Shown in pieces: positions 19,328-28,090 of a stretch of 38,088 nt of DNA. This DNA is from an uncultured Paracoccaceae bacterium (GTDB taxonomy: Bacteria > Pseudomonadota > Alphaproteobacteria > Rhodobacterales > Rhodobacteraceae). The translations under genes were made by a program, and so were the position numbers. The stretch lies in NCBI GenBank assembly GCA_947492825.1, contig CANLNT010000004.1:1-38088 (forward strand), in the 5' to 3' direction. The first letter of the stretch is position 1. Every line of letters starts with the position of its first letter. The notes beneath the pieces were generated by a model. That model saw nothing but the letters and a program-made list of their open reading frames with translations, searched no databases and had not been told where the DNA came from.

Positions 19328-19347
19328 GCATCACCACGTGGTGGTGC
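19328..19347. promoter_or_regulatory. 20-bp near-perfect palindrome upstream of the RTX protease
   Basis: GCATCACCACGTGGTGGTGC is a dyad with one mismatched pair; its core CACCACGTGGTG is perfect. It lies 57 bp upstream of the protease start in a 160-bp gap that otherwise shows no gene. Possible operator; the binder is unknown. Confidence 0.4.
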
Positions 19348-19404
19348 AGCGGCAACATGATATGACGCGCCTCAAACGGCGGCAGCAGGATAGGGCAGGC
19401 CTTC

Positions 19405-21195
19405 ATGACATCCGTGATCGACACAATCGACTGGGGCACCAAGCAGGACGACAATGTCGTGACCGTCTACTTTGTGCCCCAGGGCCAAAGCCGGACCTTT
19501 GCACCGGGGTCTGATGGAACTATCACCTCCGAAGGGTTCAACGCCTACGAAAAGGCGCAGTTCCAAAAGGCCTTTGACAAGATCGCATCGGTCAGCGGGC
19601 TGACCTTCCAGATCGTGACCGGGACCACCGCGGGCGCCAATGCCGATTTCCAGATGGTGCTGGACACAAATGAAATCCGCAACATGCCCGAAGACGACCA
19701 GTTTCTGGGCTATTTCAACCCGCCCGGCGAAACCTTTGAAGGCGTGGGCGTCTTTAACGGGGACCTGTGGGACCGCAACGAAGGCGGCGATCTGCGCATG
19801 GGCGGCTTTGGCTATGTCACCATCGTGCATGAATTGATGCACGGTCTGGGGGCGGCCCATCCGCATGACAATGGCGGCAGTTCGACCATCATGCAGGGCG
19901 TCACGGATGCCTTTGATGACTATGGCCGCGACAACCTCAATCAGGGTGTCTATACCACCATGTCCTACAACTCCGGCTATCTGACCGGACCGGTTGGCTC
20001 TGCCCCCGGCTTTTCAGCCACCTACGGCTATGAGGCGGGACCGATGGCGCTGGATATCGCGCTGCTGCAAGACCTTTACGGCACGACCGCGCGCAACACC
20101 GGCAACACCGTCTACAAACTGCCCGATGCCAACAAGGGCGGGACCATGTGGCGGTCGATCTGGGACACCAAGGGCTTTGACGAAATCCGCTATGACGGCA
20201 ACCGCGGTATCACCATCGACCTGCGTCCGGCCACGCTGCAATACGGCGAAGGGGCAGGGGGCTATATCTCGGCCGCGCGCGGCATTGCGGGTGGCTATAC
20301 CATCGCCAATGGCGTGACCATCGAAAAGGCTGTGGGCGGCAACGGTGATGACACCATCGTCGGCAACAAGGCCGCAAATGTGATCGTGGGCCGCAATGGC
20401 GCTGATGTGGTCAATGCAGGGCGGGGCCGCGACACGATCTATGGCGGCAACAACGCTGACAAGCTCAATGGCAACGACGGCCGGGACGAGATCTTTGGCG
20501 GCTATGGCAATGACCGGATCACCGGCGGCTGGAAAGACGATATCCTCCACGGGCAGGTGGGCAATGACTTTATCAAGGGCGGCGATGAAAACGACCGGAT
20601 CTGGGGTGGCAGCGGCGCCGATCTTTTGGCCGGCGAAGACGGCAAGGACGTCATGGGCGGCGGTTCTGGCAACGACAAGATGTGGGGCGGTGGCCAGAAC
20701 GACGTGATGGCAGGCGATGCAGGCGCTGATGTGATGCGCGGCGGTGGCGGGCGCGACACGCTGCGTGCCGGTGATGGCAACGACCAGCTTTATGGCGACA
20801 ACGGTGATGACCTGCTGGAAGGCAACGCTGGCAACGACCGCCTGACCGGTGGCACCGGCAAGGACCTTCTGCGCGGTGGCATCGGCAGCGACATCTTTGA
20901 CTTCAACCAGATCAAGGACAGCAAGCTGGGCAAGAATGCCGATGTGATCGGTGACTTCAACGCGGCCCGTGACCGCATTGATCTGCGCAGCATTGATGCC
21001 GACTGGACCGCTGGTGGCAATCAGAACTTCCAGTTCCGCGGCGGGGCAGGCTTCAACGACGCAGGCCAGGTGCGGGTGATCAAAAAGAACGGCGACACCA
21101 TCGTGCAGATCAATACCGACAACGACAAAGCCGCCGAGATGGAGATCACCTTGCGTGGCAATCACAACCTGACAGCGGATGATTTCATCCTCTGA
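19405..21195 (+). CDS. Serralysin-type (M10) RTX zinc metalloprotease
   Basis: Secreted metzincin protease of 596 residues. The zinc-binding motif H142-E-L-M-H146-G-L-G-A-A-H152-P and the Met-turn T-T-M186-S-Y-N are both present, so the active site looks intact. The catalytic part covers about residues 1-230, followed by an M10 C-terminal-like linker (about 230-305), RTX nonapeptides (about 308-490) and the tail S-D-I-F-D-F-N-Q-I-K-D-S-K typical of type I secretion. There is no signal peptide and no obvious long propeptide. It lies inside the fkbH-to-sulfotransferase run but after a 160-bp gap with a palindrome, so it may have its own promoter. The substrate is unknown; processing of the other RTX proteins is one possibility. 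Confidence 0.94.
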   Translation: MTSVIDTIDWGTKQDDNVVTVYFVPQGQSRTFAPGSDGTITSEGFNAYEKAQFQKAFDKIASVSGLTFQIVTGTTAGANADFQMVLDTNEIRNMPEDDQFLGYFNPPGETFEGVGVFNGDLWDRNEGGDLRMGGFGYVTIVHELMHGLGAAHPHDNGGSSTIMQGVTDAFDDYGRDNLNQGVYTTMSYNSGYLTGPVGSAPGFSATYGYEAGPMALDIALLQDLYGTTARNTGNTVYKLPDANKGGTMWRSIWDTKGFDEIRYDGNRGITIDLRPATLQYGEGAGGYISAARGIAGGYTIANGVTIEKAVGGNGDDTIVGNKAANVIVGRNGADVVNAGRGRDTIYGGNNADKLNGNDGRDEIFGGYGNDRITGGWKDDILHGQVGNDFIKGGDENDRIWGGSGADLLAGEDGKDVMGGGSGNDKMWGGGQNDVMAGDAGADVMRGGGGRDTLRAGDGNDQLYGDNGDDLLEGNAGNDRLTGGTGKDLLRGGIGSDIFDFNQIKDSKLGKNADVIGDFNAARDRIDLRSIDADWTAGGNQNFQFRGGAGFNDAGQVRVIKKNGDTIVQINTDNDKAAEMEITLRGNHNLTADDFIL

Positions 21196-21270
21196 CAGGG
21201 GCCTATGTTGACATCAAAATAGCCACCCGATACGCCCACGAGACGTGAAAATGTGGGGATGCGGGCGGTT

Positions 21271-23115
21271 ATGAAAGCCACGCTTTATACGGCTTATCAC
21301 AAGCCTTCACCGATCCTGAAAAGCGACGCGGTTGTGCCACTGCATGTGGGCTGCGCCAAGGCAGGCACCCCCCTGCCGGGCATGGTGGGTGACCACACCG
21401 GCGACAATATCTCGGACCGCAACAGCGCCTATTGCGAACTAACCGGCCTTTACTGGGCATGGAAGAACGATCAGGACAGCAGCCATATCGGCCTGATGCA
21501 CTACCGCCGGGTGCTCGATCTGGCAGGTCAAGCCGATGACCCGATGACCGAGGTTTTCGTGCCGCGGTTTGAGATCGCCGATTGGCTGGGGCGCACCGAA
21601 AGCTGGCTGGCGGATGCTGACGTCGATGTGGTGGTGCCGAAACCGCATCTGGTGGGCAATAACCTGACCGTCAATTTCGCCAAGCGCAGCCAGCCCGGCG
21701 ATCTGGCCCTGACGCGCGAGATCATCGCGCAGCACCACGCCGACTGGCTCGAAGATTTTGATACCGTCATGGCCGGGCGCAAGCTGCTGCTTGGCAATAT
21801 GTGCCTGATGCGTCGTGACATCTTTGATCGCTATTGCACATGGATGTTCGACATTCTGGGCCGCGTCGAAGAGGCAGACGTCGACCGCAGTCACTATAAC
21901 CCCTATCAGTCCCGCTATCTGGGGTTCATCTCCGAACGCCTGCTGACGGTGTTCATGCACCGTTTGCGCCGCGAGGATCCATCGCTGAAGGTGCGCGAGG
22001 TCCATATCCTCAACACCGCCAACGCCATGGTCCTGCCCACCATTGCCGACGCCAGCCTCAATGGTCCTGAACATATCAACGTGGCCTTTGCCGCTGACCG
22101 CGCCTATCTGCCCCATACCGCCGCGATGCTGCGCTCGATGTTTGATCACGCGGCACCGGACCGGCAGCTGAACCTGTTTTTCCTGCAGACCGACATCGCA
22201 CAGCCCGATATGGACCTGCTGGCCGAAGTCGTGGCGACCCGTCCCCGCACCACCCTGCACCCGATTGCTGCGGGCAACCCGTTTGAAACGAGCTATCGCT
22301 CTGCCAGCCGCGCGCCGTCAAATGCCACCTACAACCGGTTCCTGCTGTTTGATCTGCTGCCGGGGCTCGACCGGCTGCTTTATGTGGACGTCGACATGAT
22401 CTTTCGCGGCGACGTGGCAGAGGTCTTTGACACCGATATGGGCGCGGCCCCCCTTGGTGCTGTGCCCGATTACATCATGACCCGCACGCTGACGGGGCCG
22501 ACGCGCACAGCGCATCCCGATATCCCCGATATGGGTGCCTATCACCGCAAGACGCTGGGCCTTTCGGACGCCCAGATCGCAGGCTACTTCAACGCAGGTC
22601 TGCTGCTCTTTAACTTTGCTGCTATCGACGATGTGCCGGGGACCGGGGCGAAACTGATCAAGATGGCCCAGACCGGGCAATATCTGTTTCGGGATCAGGA
22701 CATCCTGAACGCCTATTTCAAGGACAACGTCTTTCGCCTGCCGGCGCGATTCAATGCCTTTAACTCCAAGTTAGAGACTTATGCCCGCGTGCCGCAGGCC
22801 AATTACCGCGAGGCGATGGCAGGCCGCGCCGACCCGCTGATCATCCATTACGCCGCCGGTGATCACAAACCCTGGTCGGGCCATGCCATCGGGCAGGCGC
22901 AACACTATTGGGATGCAATAGCGCGCACGCCGTTCTACCCCGAGATCCTGTCGCAGAACCTCGCCGCTCACCAGAAGACCGACGCCAAGCCTCACCGTCG
23001 CCAGCGCCGCATTGTCGGCGTGGGCCGCGAAATCGCCAATCGCGCGCCGTTCCTGCGCAGCCCGCTCTTGCGGGTCTATGACGTGCTGCGCCGCGTGGCG
23101 AGGTTCGGGCGATGA
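21271..23115 (+). CDS. Two-domain glycosyltransferase: DUF4422 plus GT8
   Basis: Cytoplasmic glycosyltransferase of 614 residues. Residues about 1-250 match DUF4422 (D-N-I-S-D-R-N-S-A-Y-C-E, Y-W-A-W-K-N, G-L-M-H-Y-R-R), a putative glycosyltransferase domain. Residues about 265-540 are a GT8 domain: D373-V-D375 metal site in Y-V-D-V-D-M-I-F, then Y-F-N-A-G-L-L-L-F-N, R-D-Q-D-I-L-N and I-H-Y-A-A-G-D-H-K-P-W. Such fusions can add two sugars. I prefer the ATG at 21271, with GCGGGCGG before it; 21259 and a GTG at 21253 are possible. It overlaps the sulfotransferase gene in an ATGA at 23112-23115. Confidence 0.9.
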   Translation: MKATLYTAYHKPSPILKSDAVVPLHVGCAKAGTPLPGMVGDHTGDNISDRNSAYCELTGLYWAWKNDQDSSHIGLMHYRRVLDLAGQADDPMTEVFVPRFEIADWLGRTESWLADADVDVVVPKPHLVGNNLTVNFAKRSQPGDLALTREIIAQHHADWLEDFDTVMAGRKLLLGNMCLMRRDIFDRYCTWMFDILGRVEEADVDRSHYNPYQSRYLGFISERLLTVFMHRLRREDPSLKVREVHILNTANAMVLPTIADASLNGPEHINVAFAADRAYLPHTAAMLRSMFDHAAPDRQLNLFFLQTDIAQPDMDLLAEVVATRPRTTLHPIAAGNPFETSYRSASRAPSNATYNRFLLFDLLPGLDRLLYVDVDMIFRGDVAEVFDTDMGAAPLGAVPDYIMTRTLTGPTRTAHPDIPDMGAYHRKTLGLSDAQIAGYFNAGLLLFNFAAIDDVPGTGAKLIKMAQTGQYLFRDQDILNAYFKDNVFRLPARFNAFNSKLETYARVPQANYREAMAGRADPLIIHYAAGDHKPWSGHAIGQAQHYWDAIARTPFYPEILSQNLAAHQKTDAKPHRRQRRIVGVGREIANRAPFLRSPLLRVYDVLRRVARFGR

Positions 23116-23783
23116 TCCGGCGGATGCCATGGTTCAAGGACGGCCAGATCAGCCGCCCGGTCTATATCGTGGCCAGCCCCTACAAGACCGCGACCACAAC
23201 GGTGGGCGAGGCGCTTGTGACCCTGGGCGCGGGCAAAAAGGACATGCGCTACAAGGCCGGGCTGATCAAGAAATACGCCGATCCCATTCGCACCCTGAAC
23301 CGCGAGATCAAGCGCAAGACCGACTTTGACGATTGGCTGGCCGCCAATGAAACCCGCGTCTGCCAGATGCTGGCTGGATTCACCGCCCATGTGGCACCCT
23401 TTGATATCTTCTCGGATGCGCCTTTTGGCCATACCCAATTGCACCCGTTCATCCGCAAGGCGATTGCCCCCAAGGCGCGGTTCATCTGGGTGAACCGGCC
23501 CAAGGATGCCTGGCTGGCATCGGTGCGCAAATGGGAACTGTCCCACCCCGAGACCTACCCAAAACATGACCTCTGGCACACGGACCCCGAAGCCAAGATC
23601 GAGATGCTGATGAAACGCCGCCGCCGCCAGCGGTTGCAGTTCAAGGCTCTGGCCGATGCCCGGCCCGACGATTGCCTGACGATGCACATTGATGACCTGA
23701 AAACCTATGATGTGCTGGCCGATTTCTGTGGCGTGCCGGTGCCATCCGCACCTGTGCCGCGTAGCAACGTCAGCCGGTCCTGA
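23112..23783 (+). CDS. Sulfotransferase-family protein (PAPS-dependent)
   Basis: Protein of 223 residues with both PAPS-binding signatures of carbohydrate sulfotransferases: a 5'-phosphosulfate loop in S22-P-Y-K-T-A-T-T-T30, and a 3'-phosphate motif in N128-R-P-K-D-A-W-L-A-S137. It is short but plausible for a single-domain enzyme. Translation is coupled to the DUF4422-GT8 gene by the 4-bp overlap, so its acceptor is probably the sugar added by that enzyme (inference). It would sulfate a hydroxyl of the glycan in the cytoplasm. Confidence 0.8.
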   Translation: MIRRMPWFKDGQISRPVYIVASPYKTATTTVGEALVTLGAGKKDMRYKAGLIKKYADPIRTLNREIKRKTDFDDWLAANETRVCQMLAGFTAHVAPFDIFSDAPFGHTQLHPFIRKAIAPKARFIWVNRPKDAWLASVRKWELSHPETYPKHDLWHTDPEAKIEMLMKRRRRQRLQFKALADARPDDCLTMHIDDLKTYDVLADFCGVPVPSAPVPRSNVSRS

Positions 23784-23825
23784 CCCTTAGGGGGCATCAA
23801 ATTTGCAGGGGGGGCGACGGCCGCA

Positions 23826-23841
23826 TTTCAGCAAGCTGAAA
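23826..23841. other. Perfect inverted repeat after the sulfotransferase gene
   Basis: TTTCAGC-AA-GCTGAAA, a 7-bp perfect stem with a 2-base centre, lies 43 bp after the sulfotransferase stop. It has no T-run after it. It may slow or protect the plus-strand transcript end, or be an operator-like dyad. Confidence 0.3.
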
Positions 23842-23873
23842 CGCTGACCCCGCAGGATCACCGGAATTGAAAA

Positions 23874-23891
23874 GGGGCCCCGCAGGGCCCC
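23874..23891 (-). terminator. Intrinsic terminator of sqdB
   Basis: On the minus strand, GGGGCCC-TGCG-GGGCCCC is followed directly by TTTTC, seven bases past the sqdB stop. This is the clearest rho-independent terminator in the window. In the plus direction it is followed by AAATTCTT, so it mainly serves sqdB. Confidence 0.85.
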
Positions 23892-23897
23892 AAATTC

Positions 23898-25055
23898 TTA
23901 CTTCCACAAGCTCACGCAGGGGATTTTCGTCTTGTCGCAGCGGTCGGCGTATTTCGCGGCAATCTCGCGGACCTCGTCCATCACACCATCCGACAGCTTG
24001 ATCGGGTCAAGCCCCAGGCCCAGGAACCGGTCATTGGCCACGTGCAGATCGTTCTCTGGCGCCTCGTTGCGGGGGTTTTCCAGATAGGCAATTTCCGCCT
24101 CGGTCTGATCGGCGATCATCTTGGCCAAATCACGCACCCGGTGGGTTTCGGTCATCTGGTTAAGGATGTTCACACGCTCGCCCGACTGTGGCGGGTTGGT
24201 CAGTGCCAGCTCGATACATTTGCAGGTATCGCTGATGTGGATGAACGCGCGGGTCTGCCCGCCGGTGCCATGCACCGTCATCGGATAGTTCACCGCCGCC
24301 TGCATGATGAACCGGTTCAGCACGGTGCCGTAATCGCCGTCATAGTCAAAGCGGTTGATCAGACGTTCGTCCATCCGGGTCTCTTCGGTCTGGGTGCCCC
24401 AGACGATGCCCTGATGCAGGTCGGTGATCTTTACGCCGTCGTTCTTGTTGTAGAAGTGGAAGAACAGCTGATCCTGCGACTTTGTCATGTGATAGATAGA
24501 GCCGGGGTTCGTCGGATACAGGATTTCCTGCTCGCTCTCACCCACGGGCGTGTCGATCTTCACCTTCAGATAGCCTTCGGGGATCTGCATACCGGCTGTG
24601 CCGTAGCCGTAAACGCCCATCGTGCCCAGGTGCACCAGATGAATATCCTGACCCGATTCCACGATCGCAGCCAGCACGTCATTGGTGGCGTTAAGGTTGT
24701 TGGACACGGTATAACGCTTATGGGCCGCTGATTTCATCGAATAGGGGGCGGCGCGCTGTTCGGCAAAGTGGATCACCGCGTCGGGCTTTTCCTCTTGGAA
24801 CAGGGTCAGCAGGCGGTGGTAATGCTCGCCCACGGTAAAGTTCTGGAACTTGATCTCTTTGCCGGTCAGTTCTTTCCAGACTTTCAAGCGCTCACCAATG
24901 GGGCGAATGGGGGTCAGGCTGTCGACTTCCAGTTCCACGTCGATGTTCCGACGGCTCAGGTTGTCGACGATGGTGACGTCATGACCGCGCTGGGACAGAT
25001 AAAGGGCGTTGGGCCACCCGCAGAAACCATCACCACCGAGAACGATAATCTTCAT
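23898..25055 (-). CDS. sqdB: UDP-sulfoquinovose synthase
   Basis: Extended SDR of 385 residues, the usual SqdB/SQD1 length, which makes UDP-sulfoquinovose from UDP-glucose and sulfite. Seen: the family-specific start [23 protein letters not shown], then [13 protein letters not shown], the catalytic H-L-G-T-M-G-V-Y-G and Y-H-M-T-K, and T-R-A-F-I-H-I-S-D. The ATG at 25055 has AAGGAG nine bases upstream. The product normally feeds sulfolipid (SQDG) synthesis, but no SqdX/SqdD-type gene is recognisable here and the surroundings are glycan genes, so a role in a sulfonated polysaccharide is likely (inference). It has its own terminator and is divergent from the next epimerase gene. Confidence 0.95.
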   Translation of the reverse strand: MKIIVLGGDGFCGWPNALYLSQRGHDVTIVDNLSRRNIDVELEVDSLTPIRPIGERLKVWKELTGKEIKFQNFTVGEHYHRLLTLFQEEKPDAVIHFAEQRAAPYSMKSAAHKRYTVSNNLNATNDVLAAIVESGQDIHLVHLGTMGVYGYGTAGMQIPEGYLKVKIDTPVGESEQEILYPTNPGSIYHMTKSQDQLFFHFYNKNDGVKITDLHQGIVWGTQTEETRMDERLINRFDYDGDYGTVLNRFIMQAAVNYPMTVHGTGGQTRAFIHISDTCKCIELALTNPPQSGERVNILNQMTETHRVRDLAKMIADQTEAEIAYLENPRNEAPENDLHVANDRFLGLGLDPIKLSDGVMDEVREIAAKYADRCDKTKIPCVSLWK

Positions 25056-25167
25056 GACGCTATGCTCCTTTGTAACAGACGTCGCAAAATGTGGGGTGTG
25101 TATTGCCGCTCTGGGGGGGGACCGCAACCGCTTTTGGAGCGGATCGGCGGTCAGGTGTGTCTGCGGT

Positions 25168-25190
25168 GTCAAAGCTGTTTGAACTTTGAC
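25168..25190. promoter_or_regulatory. Inverted repeat in the sqdB divergent region
   Basis: GTCAAAG and CTTTGAC arms enclose a 9-bp spacer within the 176-bp gap between sqdB (minus) and the epimerase gene (plus). The place suits an operator acting on both divergent promoters. No binder is known. Confidence 0.4.
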
Positions 25191-25231
25191 CCGCTCAGGG
25201 CTAGACCGCCCTTGAACAGGCTCTGGGCAAA

Positions 25232-26209
25232 ATGGCGGGTGTGATGCAGAATTCTTCTCCTTTGGTGTTGGTGGGTGGCTTTGGTTTTGTGGGTCGCAAC
25301 ATTATCGAACAGGTCCAGACTGACCCCGCGTTTTCCGGCCTTGCCCCAGTGATTGTCGATAACTTGACCAACCCCGCACCGGGGTATGAAGACCTTGATC
25401 TGCCGCAGCACATCGGCGGCTATCAGGACCAGGCAGCGATTGATTTCGTGAATGGTATCGAAACGCCCGAGGGGGCAGGGCGCATCTTCGTGTTTCTGGC
25501 CGGCGAAACCCGCGTGGCGGAATCCAAGGACCGCCCGCTGGATTTCATCGACGCCAATATCGTCGAACCGTCGCGCTTTGTGATGCAGGCGGTGCAGCCC
25601 GGTGACCGTTTCATTCTGATCTCGACCGCTGGTGCGCTGTTTGATGGCAGCTTTGAGGTGCGCGTCGACAGCCCCGTCGGCCCCAAGAATTTCTACGGTG
25701 CCACCAAGGCCGCCGAAGAGATGATCCTTGAAAAGCTCGTGACCCTGCGCGGTGGCACCTTTAACGTGATCCGACTGACCAATGTCTTTGGTAAATTTTC
25801 TGATAACAAAAAGTCGGCTGTGCACGCCTTTACCCGCGCCGCGATTGCGGGCGCCGAGGTGACGATCAACGGTGACGGCGGGCAAAGCCGCGACTTCATC
25901 TATGCCGGTGATGTGGGCTATGGCATCGCCACGCTGGCGGCCAAATTGCGCGCCGGTGAAGAGACGGCGGATGTGAACATGTTGGGCTCTGGTGTCTCGA
26001 CCACGTTGATGGATGTGGTCGCCGCCATTGAAGAGGCGACAGGCAAACCGCTGGCCTATCAAAAGGTGCCCGCCAAGGAACTGCTGGCCACAGAACCGCG
26101 CGACGTGATCGCCAATGGCGACGATGTGAAGGTCCTGCTGGGCGACCACATCACGTCCTTTGTCGACGGTCTGCGGGAAACCCACGGCTATTATCTTAAC
26201 CGCAGTTAA
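25232..26209 (+). CDS. NAD-dependent epimerase/dehydratase family protein
   Basis: Extended SDR of 325 residues. Seen: G15-G-F-G-F-V-G21, catalytic S131-T132 and Y155-G-A-T-K159, and the sugar-nucleotide-binding stretch [11 protein letters not shown]. It acts on a nucleotide-activated sugar, but the exact reaction cannot be read from the sequence. Being divergent from sqdB across a shared control region, it may act on UDP-sulfoquinovose or prepare its precursor (speculative). The start is uncertain: ATG at 25232 or 25244, the latter with GGCGGG before it. It is followed after 109 bp by the methyltransferase gene. Confidence 0.85.
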   Translation: MAGVMQNSSPLVLVGGFGFVGRNIIEQVQTDPAFSGLAPVIVDNLTNPAPGYEDLDLPQHIGGYQDQAAIDFVNGIETPEGAGRIFVFLAGETRVAESKDRPLDFIDANIVEPSRFVMQAVQPGDRFILISTAGALFDGSFEVRVDSPVGPKNFYGATKAAEEMILEKLVTLRGGTFNVIRLTNVFGKFSDNKKSAVHAFTRAAIAGAEVTINGDGGQSRDFIYAGDVGYGIATLAAKLRAGEETADVNMLGSGVSTTLMDVVAAIEEATGKPLAYQKVPAKELLATEPRDVIANGDDVKVLLGDHITSFVDGLRETHGYYLNRS

Positions 26210-26260
26210 GACGTTGATGCGCATGGGGTGTGCATGCTTTGTGTATAGGGTCTGCATCCC

Positions 26261-26290
26261 TGATCCGGCACCGTGCGGTGCCCCGGATCA
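26261..26290 (+). promoter_or_regulatory. Long hairpin between epimerase and methyltransferase genes
   Basis: TGATCCGGCACC pairs with GGTGCC-CC-GGATCA, 12 bp with a 2-base bulge and a GTGC loop. There is no T-run, so it is either a weak terminator or a regulator site. Its core GCACCGTGCGGTGCC is the same 15 bases as at 16474-16488. Confidence 0.5.
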
Positions 26291-26318
26291 AATCACCCGA
26301 TAAGGAAGATTATGTCAT

Positions 26319-27260
26319 ATGGTCAGGTCTGATGGTGCCACATCCAGCTTGATCGCCCGGATGGTGACCCGGTTCCCGGACCTGCTGATCTGTGATCCTG
26401 CGGGGCAATTTGTGGTGCTGCCCGATCACGGATTTCGCGATGTCAGCACCCGTGTGCTGGATCGCACGGTGGGGCATTTACCCGATCACGCCACGCTGGC
26501 CGCACGGGGGTTTCACTGGGACCTCAATGTGATGCTGCGCGATCTGCCTGACGCGCGCGCCAGAGATCTGGGGTTGGAAAAAGTCATGCCACCAAAGGGG
26601 TTACCCTTTCCGGGGCGGGATACGGGCGTGTTCTTTGACTTTCGCAATGCCGATGCGCTGGCGGGGGTCTTGATGCAGGCAGGCTTTGTCTTTGACCCCG
26701 GGGCGCAGATACTGGATTTTGGCTGCGGCACCGGACGCACCCTGCGCACCCTGTCGCTGGCCTGGCCCGATGTGGCCTGGACCGGCGTTGACACCCATGC
26801 CCGCGCGATTGGTTGGGCGCAGGCGGCGATGCCGGATCTGACCTTTGCAGCCACCGCACATTATCCCCCCTTGCCAATGGCGGACGAGACCTATGACGCG
26901 GTGATTTCAGCCTCGGTCTGGGCTCATTTTTCTGAAGCGTTTGCAATCACTTGGCTGTCAGAAATGGGGCGCATCATCCGCCCCGGCGGGTCCCTCGCAT
27001 TCAGCACCCATGGGGTCTACGACATCGTCAAACGGCTGGCCCGTGACCAGATTGATGGGGCCACCGCAGAGGCCTTGATTGCCACCCTGACCCGCAGCGG
27101 CCACGTCTGTGTTGAGCCTCAGGATGGTGGCACCTGGGGGACGTCCTACATGCATCCAGATTGGCTGGACCGGCAGCTTGGCACGACCTGGAACCGGGTC
27201 GGTTTTGCCGTGGGGGCCTGGGGCGGACGCCAGGATATTCACGTCCTGCAACGGCGCTGA
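26319..27260 (+). CDS. Class I SAM-dependent methyltransferase
   Basis: Methyltransferase of 313 residues. The SAM-binding motif I131-L-D-F-G-C-G-T-G-R is clear, with G-V-D-T-H as the acidic loop, Y-D-A-V-I-S-A-S-V-W-A-H-F as motif II, and I-I-R-P-G-G-S-L as motif III. The roughly 125 residues before it may recognise the substrate. AAGGAAG lies 10 bp upstream of this ATG; a nearer ATG at 26312 in another frame gives only a six-codon reading. The target is unknown, probably a sugar of the glycan. It ends head-to-head with the Stf0-like gene: the two stops abut in TGATCA. Confidence 0.87.
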   Translation: MVRSDGATSSLIARMVTRFPDLLICDPAGQFVVLPDHGFRDVSTRVLDRTVGHLPDHATLAARGFHWDLNVMLRDLPDARARDLGLEKVMPPKGLPFPGRDTGVFFDFRNADALAGVLMQAGFVFDPGAQILDFGCGTGRTLRTLSLAWPDVAWTGVDTHARAIGWAQAAMPDLTFAATAHYPPLPMADETYDAVISASVWAHFSEAFAITWLSEMGRIIRPGGSLAFSTHGVYDIVKRLARDQIDGATAEALIATLTRSGHVCVEPQDGGTWGTSYMHPDWLDRQLGTTWNRVGFAVGAWGGRQDIHVLQRR

Positions 27261-28016
27261 TCAGGCCTGATCAAACAGCCGGGCGTTCATGTACTGACGA
27301 AAGCTGTCGCGCTTGGCCTCGGCTTCTTCGGGGCTCACCAGTTTCTTGAGGTTACGGCTGATCGCACCGCCCCCCGGTGTCAGCCCCATCTTGCTGGCAT
27401 GGGCGCGAATAGCCGCCTCGCAACCGTCCTGATCGGCGGCGATATCCTCGTAGACCAACGGCAAGCAATCGTCGCCTAACTGTTTGACCAAATTTGATAA
27501 AATCTGGTTTTGTTTGATCAGCTGCGTGGATTTTTGCAAGATGTGGTAGTTCATCTCATCGGCATCGGCAAAGTCGCGGCTTTGGCTGCCGCTGATCTCT
27601 TTTTCGCCGGTGTCGTGCCAGACCCCGGTCTCCAGCGCCTTTGCATGTGACAGGGCCTGTTCAAAGATCGCACGGCGGCGCAGGGCAATCACATTGACCG
27701 CGTCAAATTCGGCCCTAGCCCATTTGATGATCTCCATCATGGCGCGTTTAGGGGCATAGGTTTCGCCGGTCAGCATCGCCGCCACACGCGGCGCATAGCC
27801 CACCATGACCTTGACCCCGATCGTGGGCGAGGCATCGTCGTCCCGGCCCACATCCTTGAGCCGCGTCATGACATCACCCGCTGTCGCCGGCTCTTCGGCG
27901 CGCAGCAATTTCAGGAAATGTTCCTTGGGGCGCCCCAATCCGCCGATCATGCGGATATCCCCCGCCAACATCGTCGATCCGGATCGTGGCGTGGCCAGCA
28001 CCAATGTGAAATTCAT
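27261..28016 (-). CDS. Stf0-like sulfotransferase
   Basis: Protein of 251 residues resembling Stf0 (trehalose 2-sulfotransferase family). Seen: the PAPS 5'-phosphosulfate loop T9-P-R-S-G-S-T15 at the very N-terminus, G-R-P-K-E-H-F after it, and the family-like stretch R-R-R-A-I-F-E-Q-A-L-S-H-A-K-A-L-E-T-G-V-W-H. It would transfer sulfate from PAPS to a sugar hydroxyl. It stands alone on the minus strand, convergent with the methyltransferase and divergent from the large glycosyltransferase gene across 74 bp. The acceptor is unknown; a monomer of the local glycan is most likely. Confidence 0.82.
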   Translation of the reverse strand: MNFTLVLATPRSGSTMLAGDIRMIGGLGRPKEHFLKLLRAEEPATAGDVMTRLKDVGRDDDASPTIGVKVMVGYAPRVAAMLTGETYAPKRAMMEIIKWARAEFDAVNVIALRRRAIFEQALSHAKALETGVWHDTGEKEISGSQSRDFADADEMNYHILQKSTQLIKQNQILSNLVKQLGDDCLPLVYEDIAADQDGCEAAIRAHASKMGLTPGGGAISRNLKKLVSPEEAEAKRDSFRQYMNARLFDQA

Positions 28017-28090
28017 CTACAACCCCTTGTCCTCTTGCCCTAGCATCTGCCAAGAGCAGCGCGCGCAGATTTGAACGATAGGGTCCCCTT

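Noticed and set aside
21208-21236. TTGACA with a 17-bp spacer before the DUF4422-GT8 gene
   Set aside because: The matching -10 hexamer (TACGCC) is poor, so I do not call a promoter.
26312-26332. Six-codon reading frame just before the methyltransferase start
   Set aside because: It is closer to the Shine-Dalgarno, but so short that it may be chance; a leader peptide or frameshift cannot be told apart without homologues.
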